NCBI GenBank assembly: GCA_025360325.1
Contig: JANYCI010000240.1
Location: forward strand, 1-38,041
Direction: 5' to 3'
DNA length: 38,041 bases
From: Limisphaerales bacterium
Lineage (GTDB): Bacteria; Verrucomicrobiota; Verrucomicrobiia; Limisphaerales; UBA11358
A program made the translations under genes and the position numbers. This document shows positions 28,251 to 38,041 of the stretch, in pieces. Below the pieces are notes generated by a model. That model was given only the letters and a program-made list of their open reading frames with translations. It was not told where the DNA came from and searched no databases. Every line of letters starts with the position of its first letter. Position 1 is the stretch's first letter.

Positions 28251-31200
28251 TGGCCTGACGTAGAGTCTGGAGGCTGCTTTGGCGATTATTTTCATCCAGC
28301 CAATTCCCAACTCGGTATAATTTTTCTAACTGGTCAGCTTGCGCTTGATAATACGGCTTGCCCGCCGCGCCCACCGGCCCAAGCTTCGCGGTCGGATTGA
28401 TTTCCGCGTATTTCAGTTCCGGCGGGATGCTGGCTCCGAACGACGCCAGCAGTTCAATCAACCGCCCGTCGAGGCGGCGAACAATCTTTGATTTCAATTG
28501 CCCGATTGCCGGATTTTGTTTTTGTAGTGTCAAGGCTTTGTCGGCCAGCGTCAGGGCGTTGGCGTAGTTTTCGAGCACATAGGCGGACTGCGCTTGGCTG
28601 ACCGTTTCCGTCAACTGTTTCAAAGACTGTTGAGCCGCTTCTTTAATTTTTGTGGCGGCGGAATCACCGGGCATTTTTTTTAAGGCGCTGCTGGCCGCCG
28701 TCACGGCTCCGGCAAAATCTTCGCGGGTCAATGTCGCTTGGGCGTTGGCCAGTTCAAGCTGATAGCTTTTGAGACTTCCAAGTTTGTCCAAAGCATTGGC
28801 CTTGAACTTCCGCATCGCTGGGTCATTGCCATAAACCGCAAGGGCATTGTCAGCATTGGTGGCGGCGGCAAAAAAATCTCCATTCTTGAACGCGGTGGTC
28901 GCGGCGTTCACGGACGTATGATAGCCGTTGAGAATGTCCTGTGCCGACTCGCGCACGGTGATGGCGGTGCGCTCGCCCGGAACCTTGTCCAAGGCACTGT
29001 TGGCAAAACGGACGGCGTTGGAATAATCCTGACGGTTCAGCGCGGCTTGCGCGCTTTTCAACGCTTCGACATAAATTTTTTGACCATCAAATCTGGTGGC
29101 GGCATTGGTGCGGAGTTGTTGCATGGCCGGGTCATAAGGATAAATCGAGAGCGCGAGATCGGCATTTTCCTGCGCGGCCAAAAAGTTCAGTCCGGCCACC
29201 GCCGCGTGGGCGGCGTTCACGGCTTGATGATAGTCATTGAGATTTTTTTCCGCCCGCCCGCGCAGTTGGTCCGCCTCGACATCGCCGGGAATTTTTTGGG
29301 CAGCCGTTGCCGCCAGCAATGCGGCGTTCGTGAAGTCGCCAGACTTGAACGCCGCTTGCGCCTGCACCATCGCCGCTTGGTAAGCCGCGATGTTCAGCCG
29401 CTTGGCATGAGCCTCCGCTTTGAGCTGCTGCATCACTGTGTCTTTGGCCGACAAGTCCAGCGCGCGATCAGCATTCGTCTCGGCACTAGCGAAATCGCCA
29501 CTGGTGAAAGCAACTTGTGCGGACATCGTGGCCGCCAAAAAATTTGTCAGGCGCAGCCGGGCATTTTCCTGCAAGGCCAGCGCGTTGCTATTGCCACTGA
29601 ATTTTCCAAGCACCGCTTCCGCCCAGAGCAAGGCATTAGAATAGTCTTGATGCGCCAGCGCGGTCTGACCGTTTTGCAGCAACGCAGCCAAACTCGTTTG
29701 CAACTGGTGACGCTGCTGGCTGTCGGACGCCAGTTTTTGCAAGGCCGGATCATCGCCGCGAATCGCCAGAGCTTTCTCGGCGGCGGCGGCGGCACCGGCA
29801 AAATCTGCGCGGTTAAAATCATCATGCGCCTGCGCCACGGCCTGTTCATACGCTTTGGCGCGCAGATGACTGCGGGTCTGGTTGAAGCTGAAATAGCCGA
29901 GCACGACCACCAACCCCGCCGCTGAAACCACGATGGCGCTGCGGATATTTTTACGGATGCCGCGCCATTTTTGAACCGACTGCACGACAGAATTTTTTAC
30001 CGCACTCCGAAAGGCGAGCCAGCCCGCAACCGATTTGATTTTTGATCGCCTAACTTTTTCCGCAAAACTTTTTGCCGGACGAGATGAGCGCGCCGCCGAA
30101 ATTTTTTGCAAAACGAATTGCCATGCCCGGCCCACCCACCCAACAATTTTGCCGCCAAGTTGCCGAGGCTTTTCCACCAGTCCGCGAAGCCCGCCCAAGT
30201 CCCGCCACTTGCGAGTAGCTTGGGTGAACACTTTTTGTCCCCGCGCTTTTGCGGCCTGGAAAAACTGGCCGCAGGCTCTGCCAATTCGGGCGGCTTGTTG
30301 CCACAGTTGCGCCTTGATGTCGGCGATGTCTTGATTGCGCTGCTGGCGAGAGACTTGTTTTTTTTTCGATTCTTCGGCCTCGGCCTGGCGCTGAAGTTCT
30401 TGCGCGGCGAGTTCCTCGGCCTTGCGTTTAACTTCGTCCTCCTGCCATTTCGCCTCCATCACGCGTCGCCGCGCGGCGGTCTCGGAGGCGCGTTGCTCGA
30501 CTTGTTCGGCGAGCTTTTGCGTATGTTCCAATTCCGTCTTCAGATTTTTTTGAGCCGCTTCCTCGGCGGCAAGCCGCTGGTTTTCCAACTCAACCGGATC
30601 AGGTTCAACGACGGCTGGCTCGACGATTTCAGTGGCGGACGGTGCGGCTTGAATTTCCGCTGCCACTGGTGCGAGTTCCGTTTCCAGACTCGGCAAGATC
30701 GTGGATTTAACAAACAACGTGACCTCGGTCGCTTGGTCGGGATTGCGACCCGCCGTTGCCAATTCCCATTTGAGCAGCCCGCCATTGATTTCATCGCGCA
30801 TCGCTGCCGCACTGTCGAAACGTTCGGCGGCAGTAGGTGCGAGACAGCGTTGCAACAGCGGAACCAACTCCGGGCGCGCTTGAAAAACGGGATGCTCGAA
30901 GCTGCACGGCAACGGCTTTTCCGATCGCCGGAAAAATTCCACCCACGCCTCCGACTCGGATTTTGGCAGGCGAGGGAAGGGGAGCTTGCGCGTGAGCGTC
31001 TGGTAAAGCGTCACGCCGAGCGAATACAAATCCGATTGCGCCGACCCTCGTCCGCTGCTCTGCGACGCAAATTCCGGTGGCATATAATCAAGCGTGCCGG
31101 GAACTTGCCCGCGCGTTTTCGTTCCCTCGTCGTCGCGCGCGATGCCGAGGTCGAAAATCTTTGCGCGCTGCGACTGACCGGCGGGCGCATACAAATTACC

Positions 31201-32508
31201 CGGCTTGAGATCGCGGTGAATGATGCCGTTGCGATGCAGATGATCGAGGCAGTCGAGGTAGCGCGCGAACAGTTGCAGCGTCTCGATCGGCTCCAGCCCG
31301 CTGACCGTGGCCTTGATGCGTTCGCGCAAACCGGCGCCGGGCATCCCTTCGAGAAATTCCAAGACGAGATAAAATTCTCGTTCGTCCTCGCGCACTTTGG
31401 CTTCGACAAAATCCACATACTCCGTGAGGTTCGGATGCGCCGCCTCGCGCAAAATTTTCGCCTCGCGCACGAAACGCGCCGATTGTTCCGCGCCGAACAA
31501 TCGCTTGATGGCTACGAGACGACCATCGCGCACACGCTTCGCTTTGAAGACTTCGCCGAAGCCGCCTTTGCCGAGCCATTCCAGAAAATCGTAGGTGTCC
31601 GCGCCGTGCTTGAGCTTGCGAAAATTTATTTCTTGGAAGTTTGCGGCAACTTCGCTGAACGACTTGAACCGCGCCGCACGGTCGGGGTTGATGCACTTGG
31701 CAACGCACGCGCCGGCTTGATTCAACACGCGAAAAATCGGATGGCGAAAATCTGGCGCGGGCGCGGCGGCCGATCCGATCCAGCGAATGAAATAGCCACG
31801 GTTCGCATCATCGCCGAGCGCGGGAAACGGCAGACCACCCGTTAGTGTGTAATGCAAAATGATGCCAAAACTAAAAATGTCCGACTGCTCATCGCCGCGA
31901 AATTTTCCGTCCTTCGCAAAGTCCGGTGCCATGTAATCGAACGTCCCCTTCGCGCCCGCTGTGCTCGCGGTCGCGTCCGCCTCGCCATCGTCCTGCCGCG
32001 CAATGCCGAAGTCCATGAGCTTGGGCACGGCGGCACTGGTGATGTGAATGTTCGATGGCTTGAGGTCGCGGTGGATGACACCATTTTCACTTGCGTATTG
32101 CAATGCCTCCAAAACCGGCAGCAAAACACCGCGCGCTTTTTCCCACGCCAAGCCGCGCGGATTTTTTTCGAGCAACGTCTTGAACGATTCGCCATCGAGC
32201 AGTTCCATCACGAGGCAATGCAAGTCTGCTTCCAACTCCGTTTCGCGCCACACGAACGAGTCTTTGTAACGAACGATGTTCCGGTGGTTGAGCTTGCTTA
32301 AAATTTCGATCTGCCGACGGAACTGTTGCGGCTCTTTGTCCTGCCCCGGCTTTTTGAACAGGCGTTTGATCGCCACCGCCTCGCCGAGCGCCACGCCGGA
32401 AATAGTTTTCACCGCGCAGACCGCCTGATAGACGCGCCCTTCCGCACCATCGCCAAGCACGCGCTGCAACTCGTAGTTGCCGAGAACGGTTTTGGTGGTG
32501 TCAGCCAT
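28234..32508 (-). CDS. Membrane protein with two tandem Ser/Thr protein kinase domains, one TM helix and about 9 C-terminal ~53-aa helical repeats
   Basis: Kinase 1: YELQRVLGDGAEGRVYQ, VAIKRLF, GVIHRDLKPSNIHI, LMDFGIAR. Kinase 2: YDFLEWLGKGGFGEVFKA, VAIKRLF, GIIHRDLKPGNLY, IFDLGIAR. TM SAIVVSAAGLVVVLGYFSF. Repeats such as YQAAMVQAQAAFKSGDFTNAALLAATAAQKIPGD. Start MADTTKTVLGNYEL at 32508. Confidence 0.92.
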   Translation of the reverse strand: MADTTKTVLGNYELQRVLGDGAEGRVYQAVCAVKTISGVALGEAVAIKRLFKKPGQDKEPQQFRRQIEILSKLNHRNIVRYKDSFVWRETELEADLHCLVMELLDGESFKTLLEKNPRGLAWEKARGVLLPVLEALQYASENGVIHRDLKPSNIHITSAAVPKLMDFGIARQDDGEADATASTAGAKGTFDYMAPDFAKDGKFRGDEQSDIFSFGIILHYTLTGGLPFPALGDDANRGYFIRWIGSAAAPAPDFRHPIFRVLNQAGACVAKCINPDRAARFKSFSEVAANFQEINFRKLKHGADTYDFLEWLGKGGFGEVFKAKRVRDGRLVAIKRLFGAEQSARFVREAKILREAAHPNLTEYVDFVEAKVREDEREFYLVLEFLEGMPGAGLRERIKATVSGLEPIETLQLFARYLDCLDHLHRNGIIHRDLKPGNLYAPAGQSQRAKIFDLGIARDDEGTKTRGQVPGTLDYMPPEFASQSSGRGSAQSDLYSLGVTLYQTLTRKLPFPRLPKSESEAWVEFFRRSEKPLPCSFEHPVFQARPELVPLLQRCLAPTAAERFDSAAAMRDEINGGLLKWELATAGRNPDQATEVTLFVKSTILPSLETELAPVAAEIQAAPSATEIVEPAVVEPDPVELENQRLAAEEAAQKNLKTELEHTQKLAEQVEQRASETAARRRVMEAKWQEDEVKRKAEELAAQELQRQAEAEESKKKQVSRQQRNQDIADIKAQLWQQAARIGRACGQFFQAAKARGQKVFTQATRKWRDLGGLRGLVEKPRQLGGKIVGWVGRAWQFVLQKISAARSSRPAKSFAEKVRRSKIKSVAGWLAFRSAVKNSVVQSVQKWRGIRKNIRSAIVVSAAGLVVVLGYFSFNQTRSHLRAKAYEQAVAQAHDDFNRADFAGAAAAAEKALAIRGDDPALQKLASDSQQRHQLQTSLAALLQNGQTALAHQDYSNALLWAEAVLGKFSGNSNALALQENARLRLTNFLAATMSAQVAFTSGDFASAETNADRALDLSAKDTVMQQLKAEAHAKRLNIAAYQAAMVQAQAAFKSGDFTNAALLAATAAQKIPGDVEADQLRGRAEKNLNDYHQAVNAAHAAVAGLNFLAAQENADLALSIYPYDPAMQQLRTNAATRFDGQKIYVEALKSAQAALNRQDYSNAVRFANSALDKVPGERTAITVRESAQDILNGYHTSVNAATTAFKNGDFFAAATNADNALAVYGNDPAMRKFKANALDKLGSLKSYQLELANAQATLTREDFAGAVTAASSALKKMPGDSAATKIKEAAQQSLKQLTETVSQAQSAYVLENYANALTLADKALTLQKQNPAIGQLKSKIVRRLDGRLIELLASFGASIPPELKYAEINPTAKLGPVGAAGKPYYQAQADQLEKLYRVGNWLDENNRQSSLQTLRQAIDSWE

Positions 32509-32645
32509 GCGCGTCAGTGGTTGGCCGTCGCCGTCGGGCTGGTGGCGGGCGCGGGCGCATTGGTGGCGATTCCGTTCAGCCGATTCAGCCACTCGGTTTT
32601 AGTGGCGGCGAACTGCGGGCTGAACCAAACAGGTCGTTCTGATAC

Positions 32646-34088
32646 TTGTTCAACTTGAAAAACGGTGACACAATCCGCATCGGCACTGCGACACTAGTTT
32701 TTTCTGATGCAGTCGCAGCGGTTTCCGCTCCGGCAAAAGTCTCCCGCCCGGTATCCGTAAAAAATTCATCGGCGGCGGCGAATGCCGACTTCGCCGTGCC
32801 GGAGCGGCTTTACGCGGACGATGTCATAGCGTTGAAAAACCGGATTCACGAGAAGGTTCTCGAAAAATTAAATCTCCGCGAAATCGCTTCCAAGGAAACG
32901 CAAGATCACGAGATGCTCGCGAAGATGGAGGAGGCGCTAGACCGCGTGCTGCGCGATGTGCGCCACGAAATTCCGCAAGACTTGTCGCCGGAGTTGCTGC
33001 GCTCGGCGATGCTGGATGAACTTGTTGCTTACGGCCCTATCACGCCGATGCTCAAAGACCCGACCGTCACGGAAATCATGGTGAACGGTGCGGGCTGCAT
33101 CTTCGTGGAGCAGGGAAAACTCAAGCAGACGCGTGCGCGGTTTTACGATGACAAACATTTGATGGCGATCATCCGCCGCATCGTCGAACCGCTCGGCCGT
33201 CGCGTGGATGAATCTTCACCGCGCGTGGATGCGCGTTTGCCCGATGGCAGCCGCGTGAACGCCATCATCCCGCCCATCGCGCTCGACGGCCCGTCGCTGA
33301 CTATTCGCAAATTTCCCGAACGCAAATTAACCGTGGAAGATTTGGTCGGCTACGGCAGTTTAACTTCGGCGATGGGACAATTTTTGCAGGAAGCCGTGCG
33401 CGCCAAGCAGAACATCGTGGTCTCCGGCGGCACAGGTTCCGGCAAGACGACGTTGCTGAATGTCTTGAGTCAGTTCATCCCGGAAGACGAACGCATTGTC
33501 ACGATTGAAGATTCGGCGGAACTGCGGCTCACGCATCGCAACCTCGTGCGGCTCGAAGCGCGTCCGCCGAACATCGAAGGCAAGGGACGCGTGACAATTC
33601 AAGACCTCGTGATCAATGCGCTGCGGATGCGGCCCGACCGCATCGTCGTCGGCGAATGTCGTGGCGCGGAGGCGCTGGATATGTTGCAGGCGATGAACAC
33701 CGGTCACGACGGCTCGCTCACGACGGTTCACGCAAACACGCCGCGCGATTCCATCGGGCGCATGGAGACGATGGTGATGATGGCAGGCTACGATTTGCCG
33801 TCGCGCGCCATCCGCGACCAAATTTCGGCGGCGGTGCATTTGATTGTGCAGCAGACGCGTTTCGTGGACCACTCGCGCCGCATTGAAAAAATTTCCGAGC
33901 TAACCGGGCGCGAGGGTGACGTGATTTTGATGCAAGACATTTTTGTTTTCGAGCAATCGGGTTTTGATGCGCGCGGCAAAGTGGTCGAGCGTTTCAAGGC
34001 CACCGGCAACAAACCGCGCTTCATTGACGAGCTGCGGCAGAAGGGCGACTTGCAGCTCGACATGAGTGTTTTCAAAGCCGACACCTGA
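32646..34088 (+). CDS. CpaF/TadA-type secretion ATPase with truncated N-terminal FHA remnant
   Basis: Walker [90 protein letters not shown]-terminus [16 protein letters not shown] resembles the last strands of an FHA domain. TTG start. Confidence 0.9.
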   Translation: MFNLKNGDTIRIGTATLVFSDAVAAVSAPAKVSRPVSVKNSSAAANADFAVPERLYADDVIALKNRIHEKVLEKLNLREIASKETQDHEMLAKMEEALDRVLRDVRHEIPQDLSPELLRSAMLDELVAYGPITPMLKDPTVTEIMVNGAGCIFVEQGKLKQTRARFYDDKHLMAIIRRIVEPLGRRVDESSPRVDARLPDGSRVNAIIPPIALDGPSLTIRKFPERKLTVEDLVGYGSLTSAMGQFLQEAVRAKQNIVVSGGTGSGKTTLLNVLSQFIPEDERIVTIEDSAELRLTHRNLVRLEARPPNIEGKGRVTIQDLVINALRMRPDRIVVGECRGAEALDMLQAMNTGHDGSLTTVHANTPRDSIGRMETMVMMAGYDLPSRAIRDQISAAVHLIVQQTRFVDHSRRIEKISELTGREGDVILMQDIFVFEQSGFDARGKVVERFKATGNKPRFIDELRQKGDLQLDMSVFKADT

Positions 34089-34109
34089 AATTTTTATGCC
34101 GACACCTAT

Positions 34110-34612
34110 ATGTGGCCGCTGATGTGGCTGCGGCGCGCGGCGCAGGAACGGCAGGAAAAGATTTCCAAGGAACTGCCTTACGCGATTGATTTGCTGACGG
34201 TGGCGATGGAGGCAGGACAGGATTTCGGCGCGGCGGTTCGGCATTTTGTGAACGAGGTCGGCACTGGCCCGCTGCGGCAGGAATTCGCCGTCATGCTGCG
34301 GGAAACTGATTTGAATAAATCGCGCGTCGAAGCCATGCGCTCGATGGCGGCGCGGATGCAGGTGGAGGAATTCAAATCCATCGTCACCGCCGTGGTGCAA
34401 AGCACCGAGATGGGCGCGAGCGTGGCGGCGGCGCTCAAGGTGCAGGCGGAAGAAATCCGCAGGCGCGTTTTCATCGCGCCGAACGCAAAGCAGCGCGCGC
34501 GCCGTCACTCATGCTTATTCCCGTCGCGCTATTTATTGTGCCGGCAGTTTTCATCATCATCCTCACGCCCGTGGCCATGCGGATGATTGACACCATGCAC
34601 CGAGTGAAATGA
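34110..34612 (+). pseudogene. TadC-like (T2SSF) fragment, N-terminus missing and frameshifted near 34460
   Basis: AAQERQEKISKELPYAIDLLTVAMEAGQDFGAAVRHFV...STEMGASVAAALKVQAEEIRR in frame 1; RFHRAERKAARAPSLMLIPVALFIVPAVFIIILTPVAMRMIDTMHRVK* continues in another frame. Confidence 0.8.
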
Positions 34613-36114
34613 AATCTTTCAAACTCCAAGTTGAATCCGGCGAGCAAACCGGCGTGGAATTCGTGCTGCGAGAAGGCGAAAATATTTTAGGCCGCTCGCG
34701 CAGTGTGGAGATCCAACTGACCGCAGCGGATGTTTCCAGCCGCCACGCGCGCATCACCGTCAAGGGCGACGCAGTGAGCGTCGTCAACTTGAGCCAGTAT
34801 GGAACGAGTATCGGCGAACAAAAAATTTCCGGCGGCGAGCCCGTTGCGTTGGCGTTGGGGCAATTGATTCGCGTTGGGAAAAATAATTTGCGCCTGCTGG
34901 AACTTTCCATTGAGCCGGTTGTGCCCGTGGCAGTGGAAGCGGACAACACGGCGACTGGCGTTGCGGGCAAGACAGTTTTAGATGCGCTGTCGCGAGATAA
35001 CACCTTGACCGGTGTGGCTGCTACGAGCGACTTTGACCAGACCATGCGCGCCAAGGCGCAGTCCGCCGACCTCTCCGATCCCGATGACGATGACAGCGCA
35101 TCAGTGGATAAAACCTTCGCGCAGAAAACCGTGTTCGCGCCCAAGGAAGAACTGGAGCGGCGATTGGCCGAGGAACACGCCAAAATTCGGCGGCGGAATT
35201 TTGCCTTTTTGGGCGGCGGAATTTTGCTGCTGGTGCTGCTGTTCACTTTCTGGCCCAAGTCCGTGCCGGAGGGAAAGATTGAATTTGATTCCACTTACGA
35301 TGTGGGTGAAATCCCCGCGCCACTGGGAGGTTTCAAATTGTTGTATCCCAAAAACAGCACTTCCAAGGTGCAGACGGTGGCCGATGGCGCGGTCGTTAGC
35401 ACGGCGGTGGGACACAAACGCGATGTGCCGCTGACGATCCGGCTGCAAGAATCAGCGAACGACAAGTGGGCTACTCAGGACAGCGCCGCCAGCCTGCGCG
35501 AATGGATGAACAGCCATCCCGAACTGACTTTCGGCCTGCCGCGCGGAAAATTCGAGGGCGATCAAAACGGTATCTGGGTTTTCAGCCTGCCCTATACGCG
35601 CACTGGAAATGAAATGGCCGTGGGCGAAGTGCGCGTGTTTTTTCACGGTCGCCGGCTGGAGGCAATTTTTGCGGAGGTCGCGGCTGCCGATCAGGGACGC
35701 GCGGAAAATATGTTCAAGGGCTGCAACTATTTTGAATTCACGCCGGAGTTTGAAGCGGGCAACTGGGCGGGCATGGCCATCGCAGTAAAATTAAATTCGC
35801 CCGCCGTTTTTTCGCAGATCAGCGACGACCTAGGACGGGAAGCGCCGTTGACGTGGGCCTCTATCGCGCTACAACTGCGCCAAATCCTGAGCCAGTCCGT
35901 GCTTGAAAACCGCGCCGACATGGAAGAGCAGGCGGTGCGTTTGCTCGTCAACCTTCGCCAGCAACAGACACGTTGGTATAACAGCCAGCGGTTGCTGTAT
36001 CTGAACACGCAGCGGTCGGGTGATGCCCGCACCTTGGCGCAAGTAGTCCAGCGCGGTCAGGCGGTTTTCTCCGACCAGTCCGACAACCGTTACTTTGAGG
36101 TTCGCAAATGGTGA
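34609..36114 (+). CDS. FHA-domain protein with one TM helix and a C-terminal extracytoplasmic region
   Basis: FVLREGENILGRSRSVEIQLTAADVSSRHARITVKGDAVSVVNLSQYGTSIGEQKI is an FHA core; TM FAFLGGGILLLVLLFTFW. Confidence 0.85.
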   Translation: MKSFKLQVESGEQTGVEFVLREGENILGRSRSVEIQLTAADVSSRHARITVKGDAVSVVNLSQYGTSIGEQKISGGEPVALALGQLIRVGKNNLRLLELSIEPVVPVAVEADNTATGVAGKTVLDALSRDNTLTGVAATSDFDQTMRAKAQSADLSDPDDDDSASVDKTFAQKTVFAPKEELERRLAEEHAKIRRRNFAFLGGGILLLVLLFTFWPKSVPEGKIEFDSTYDVGEIPAPLGGFKLLYPKNSTSKVQTVADGAVVSTAVGHKRDVPLTIRLQESANDKWATQDSAASLREWMNSHPELTFGLPRGKFEGDQNGIWVFSLPYTRTGNEMAVGEVRVFFHGRRLEAIFAEVAAADQGRAENMFKGCNYFEFTPEFEAGNWAGMAIAVKLNSPAVFSQISDDLGREAPLTWASIALQLRQILSQSVLENRADMEEQAVRLLVNLRQQQTRWYNSQRLLYLNTQRSGDARTLAQVVQRGQAVFSDQSDNRYFEVRKW

Positions 36115-38041
36115 ATGATTCCAAGTCCAGCCCCGGCCTGCGCCTCCGTTTGTTTTACAACGACAAGGTGCTGCACGAAACCAACGCAGGCAGCATCGTC
36201 GGCGAAATTGAGATTGGCCGCAGTTCCGCGTGCGCTTGGGCCGTGCCCGCCGCCGACACGCTCATCAGCAGCCATCACGCGGTGCTGGTGCGGGACGGCA
36301 ATGAAATTACCTTGCGCGACAAAGGCAGCAAGAACGGCACTTGGTTTCAAAGCAAGCGCATCACCGAAAAAAAAATCAAGGTGGGCGACCACTTCACGCT
36401 GGGACACTGCGTGCTGAAAGTGGAGATGGAAAGCGCGGAGGCCGTCGCCAAGCATCCGGTTGAACTCGAAGTTTTGAACGGCAATCAGCGTGGGGAAGTG
36501 AAAGCCATCACCACCGAGCGCCTCATCATCGGCACCTCGCCTGAAGCGGATTTGTTGCTGACGGATGAATTGGTTTCGCGCCAGCACGCCACCATTCTTC
36601 GTCGCAACGAAGACAGCTACTGGCTCAAGGCGTTGGCCACGACGAACGGAACCAAGGTCAACGATGTGCCGTTGCGCGCCGATCAGGAACGGCTTTTGAA
36701 AAATGGCGACCGCATCGCGCTGGCTCATGTGGAACTGCTTTTCCGTGATGGCAGCAGCCATCACAACCACGGGCAGGCGTTGCGCCGCCTCGGCGTCATG
36801 GCCGCCGCCGTGGCGGTTTTCATGTCGCTTTATTTTGGCTGGCAGTTGATTCGTTCGTCCGCCGCCAGCGCCATCAACCAAGCGCAGGTGCTCAAGGAAG
36901 CTGGAAATTTTTCCCATGCGCGCGAACTGCTGGACGGCGCGGTCAACCGGCGCGGGTATCACAATGTGCAGATGAATGCCGACCTGCTGCGCGCCCAAGT
37001 GTCCAAATGCGAAACTACCTCCTTGCAGTGGAGCAACGTCCAGCAGCAGTTGGACAAAAAAGATTGGGCTGCCGCTGCCGCGCAGCTTGGTTCGCTGCAA
37101 TCGCTCTCCAATGACAACGACGCCTGGGGCTGGCGCGAAGGTTCCGCCGTGCGCGAACACGCGCGGCAGGTTAAGACCTGGCTCGATGCCTACCTTAACT
37201 CCGGTCATCCCGAAAATTTTTCCGGCGCGGCTCTGGCCGACGGCACGCAACAACTCGCGACCGCCATCAAGCAGATGCAGTCGCAAAAGAATTATGATCC
37301 GCTCGTGACCGCCGCCAACGAGCGCCTGAAAAATTTGCAGCAATACGCCGCCAGCTACGCCAACCTGAACGCCGCGCTGCAAAAATTCAGCCAGCCCGCA
37401 CTCCCCAGCGCGGCGGTTTTGAAATCAGCCCTTGCCGAAATTGATAATTGCCGCACCAATCCGGCGGCTTCCGTCCGGCAAAAAGCGGAAGCCATGCTGC
37501 CGCTGGCCCGGCAACTTGCGGCCAGCCATCAGCAGCTTGAACAGGCCGTGCGGCTGGCGCGGGAATTAAAATTCAAAGAAGCTGCCAGCCTCAAACCCGG
37601 ACTGCCCTCCCCCGAAGACTGCATGGTAGAGGCCCAGCTGTTTGATTTTCGCCGCAACCTTGAAAATAGTTGGAGCAATTTCAAATCCGATCTGACCGTG
37701 GTCAGCCGTCTGGTCGGGGCTTTGTCCAGCCGCATCAGTTCACCGGAAACGCAACCGCCGGACTTGCTTTATTGGCGAGATCAGGTGGCGCTCGAAAAAG
37801 TTTTTCAATGCGACTCGCTCACCCGGCCTTTTCCCAAACGCACGCGCCCGGAACCTTCCAGCGAATATGACCGCGCCGTCGGCATCGAATTTTTTTACGG
37901 CTGGCTGCGCGCCTTGGGCAGCCCGAATAGCGGCAGCCAGCAGGAACCGTTGTTTGAAACCAAGCTCATGGCTGCGCGGCAGACTCTTGAGGCCGCCCGC
38001 GCTCTGGCGAATTTTTTCCCGAACCCCACCGCCAAGTCATA
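36108..38041 (+). CDS. Protein with two FHA domains and a TM helix (continues past the window end)
   Basis: Frame from ATG 36108: EIGRSSACAWAVPAADTLISSHHAVLVRDGNEITLRDKGSKNGTWF; LIIGTSPEADLLLTDELVSRQHATILRRNEDSYWLKALATTNGTKVNDVPL; TM LGVMAAAVAVFMSLYFGWQLI. No stop before 38041. Overlaps the upstream stop (ATGGTGA). Confidence 0.87.
   Translation, partial: MVNDSKSSPGLRLRLFYNDKVLHETNAGSIVGEIEIGRSSACAWAVPAADTLISSHHAVLVRDGNEITLRDKGSKNGTWFQSKRITEKKIKVGDHFTLGHCVLKVEMESAEAVAKHPVELEVLNGNQRGEVKAITTERLIIGTSPEADLLLTDELVSRQHATILRRNEDSYWLKALATTNGTKVNDVPLRADQERLLKNGDRIALAHVELLFRDGSSHHNHGQALRRLGVMAAAVAVFMSLYFGWQLIRSSAASAINQAQVLKEAGNFSHARELLDGAVNRRGYHNVQMNADLLRAQVSKCETTSLQWSNVQQQLDKKDWAAAAAQLGSLQSLSNDNDAWGWREGSAVREHARQVKTWLDAYLNSGHPENFSGAALADGTQQLATAIKQMQSQKNYDPLVTAANERLKNLQQYAASYANLNAALQKFSQPALPSAAVLKSALAEIDNCRTNPAASVRQKAEAMLPLARQLAASHQQLEQAVRLARELKFKEAASLKPGLPSPEDCMVEAQLFDFRRNLENSWSNFKSDLTVVSRLVGALSSRISSPETQPPDLLYWRDQVALEKVFQCDSLTRPFPKRTRPEPSSEYDRAVGIEFFYGWLRALGSPNSGSQQEPLFETKLMAARQTLEAARALANFFPNPTAKS

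Noticed and set aside
30106-31845. 579-aa plus-strand ORF
   Set aside because: Antisense to the tandem-kinase gene, whose kinase motifs are conclusive.
36090-37382. 430-aa minus-strand ORF
   Set aside because: Antisense to the double-FHA gene; shadow-frame composition.

Overview
The 38 kb window is GC-rich and looks verrucomicrobial, based on DUF1553/DUF1501 genes, an AP2-like fragment, a Calx-beta giant and characteristic palindromic repeats. That lineage call is inference. The left part is mostly housekeeping or ordinary: an RND/TolC heavy-metal efflux operon with an embedded UPF0114 gene, guaB, purF, folB, an rpsP-khpA-trmD-rplS operon lacking rimM, and a secreted protein with about 8 Calx-beta repeats. 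From about 15.4 kb onward the sequence is accessory and rearranged. Truncated genes are joined at sharp breakpoints: GH fragment | DUF1553; GH29 | sensor kinase | AP2. A tyrosine-recombinase relic and several palindromic repeats are also present. Inside this region is a compact co-directional cassette (21.4-28.0 kb) of leaderless, probably cytosolic proteins: an SGNH hydrolase, a purple-acid-phosphatase-like metallophosphoesterase fused to a clostripain-like C11 protease, and a CHAT-like protein with a C-terminal transglutaminase-like domain. I consider this the best candidate for an undescribed (conflict/regulated-proteolysis) system. Beside it is a tandem-kinase / FHA / Tad-ATPase (CpaF) locus that appears to have lost tadB and part of tadC. 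All domain calls come from reading motifs by eye; no database search was run.
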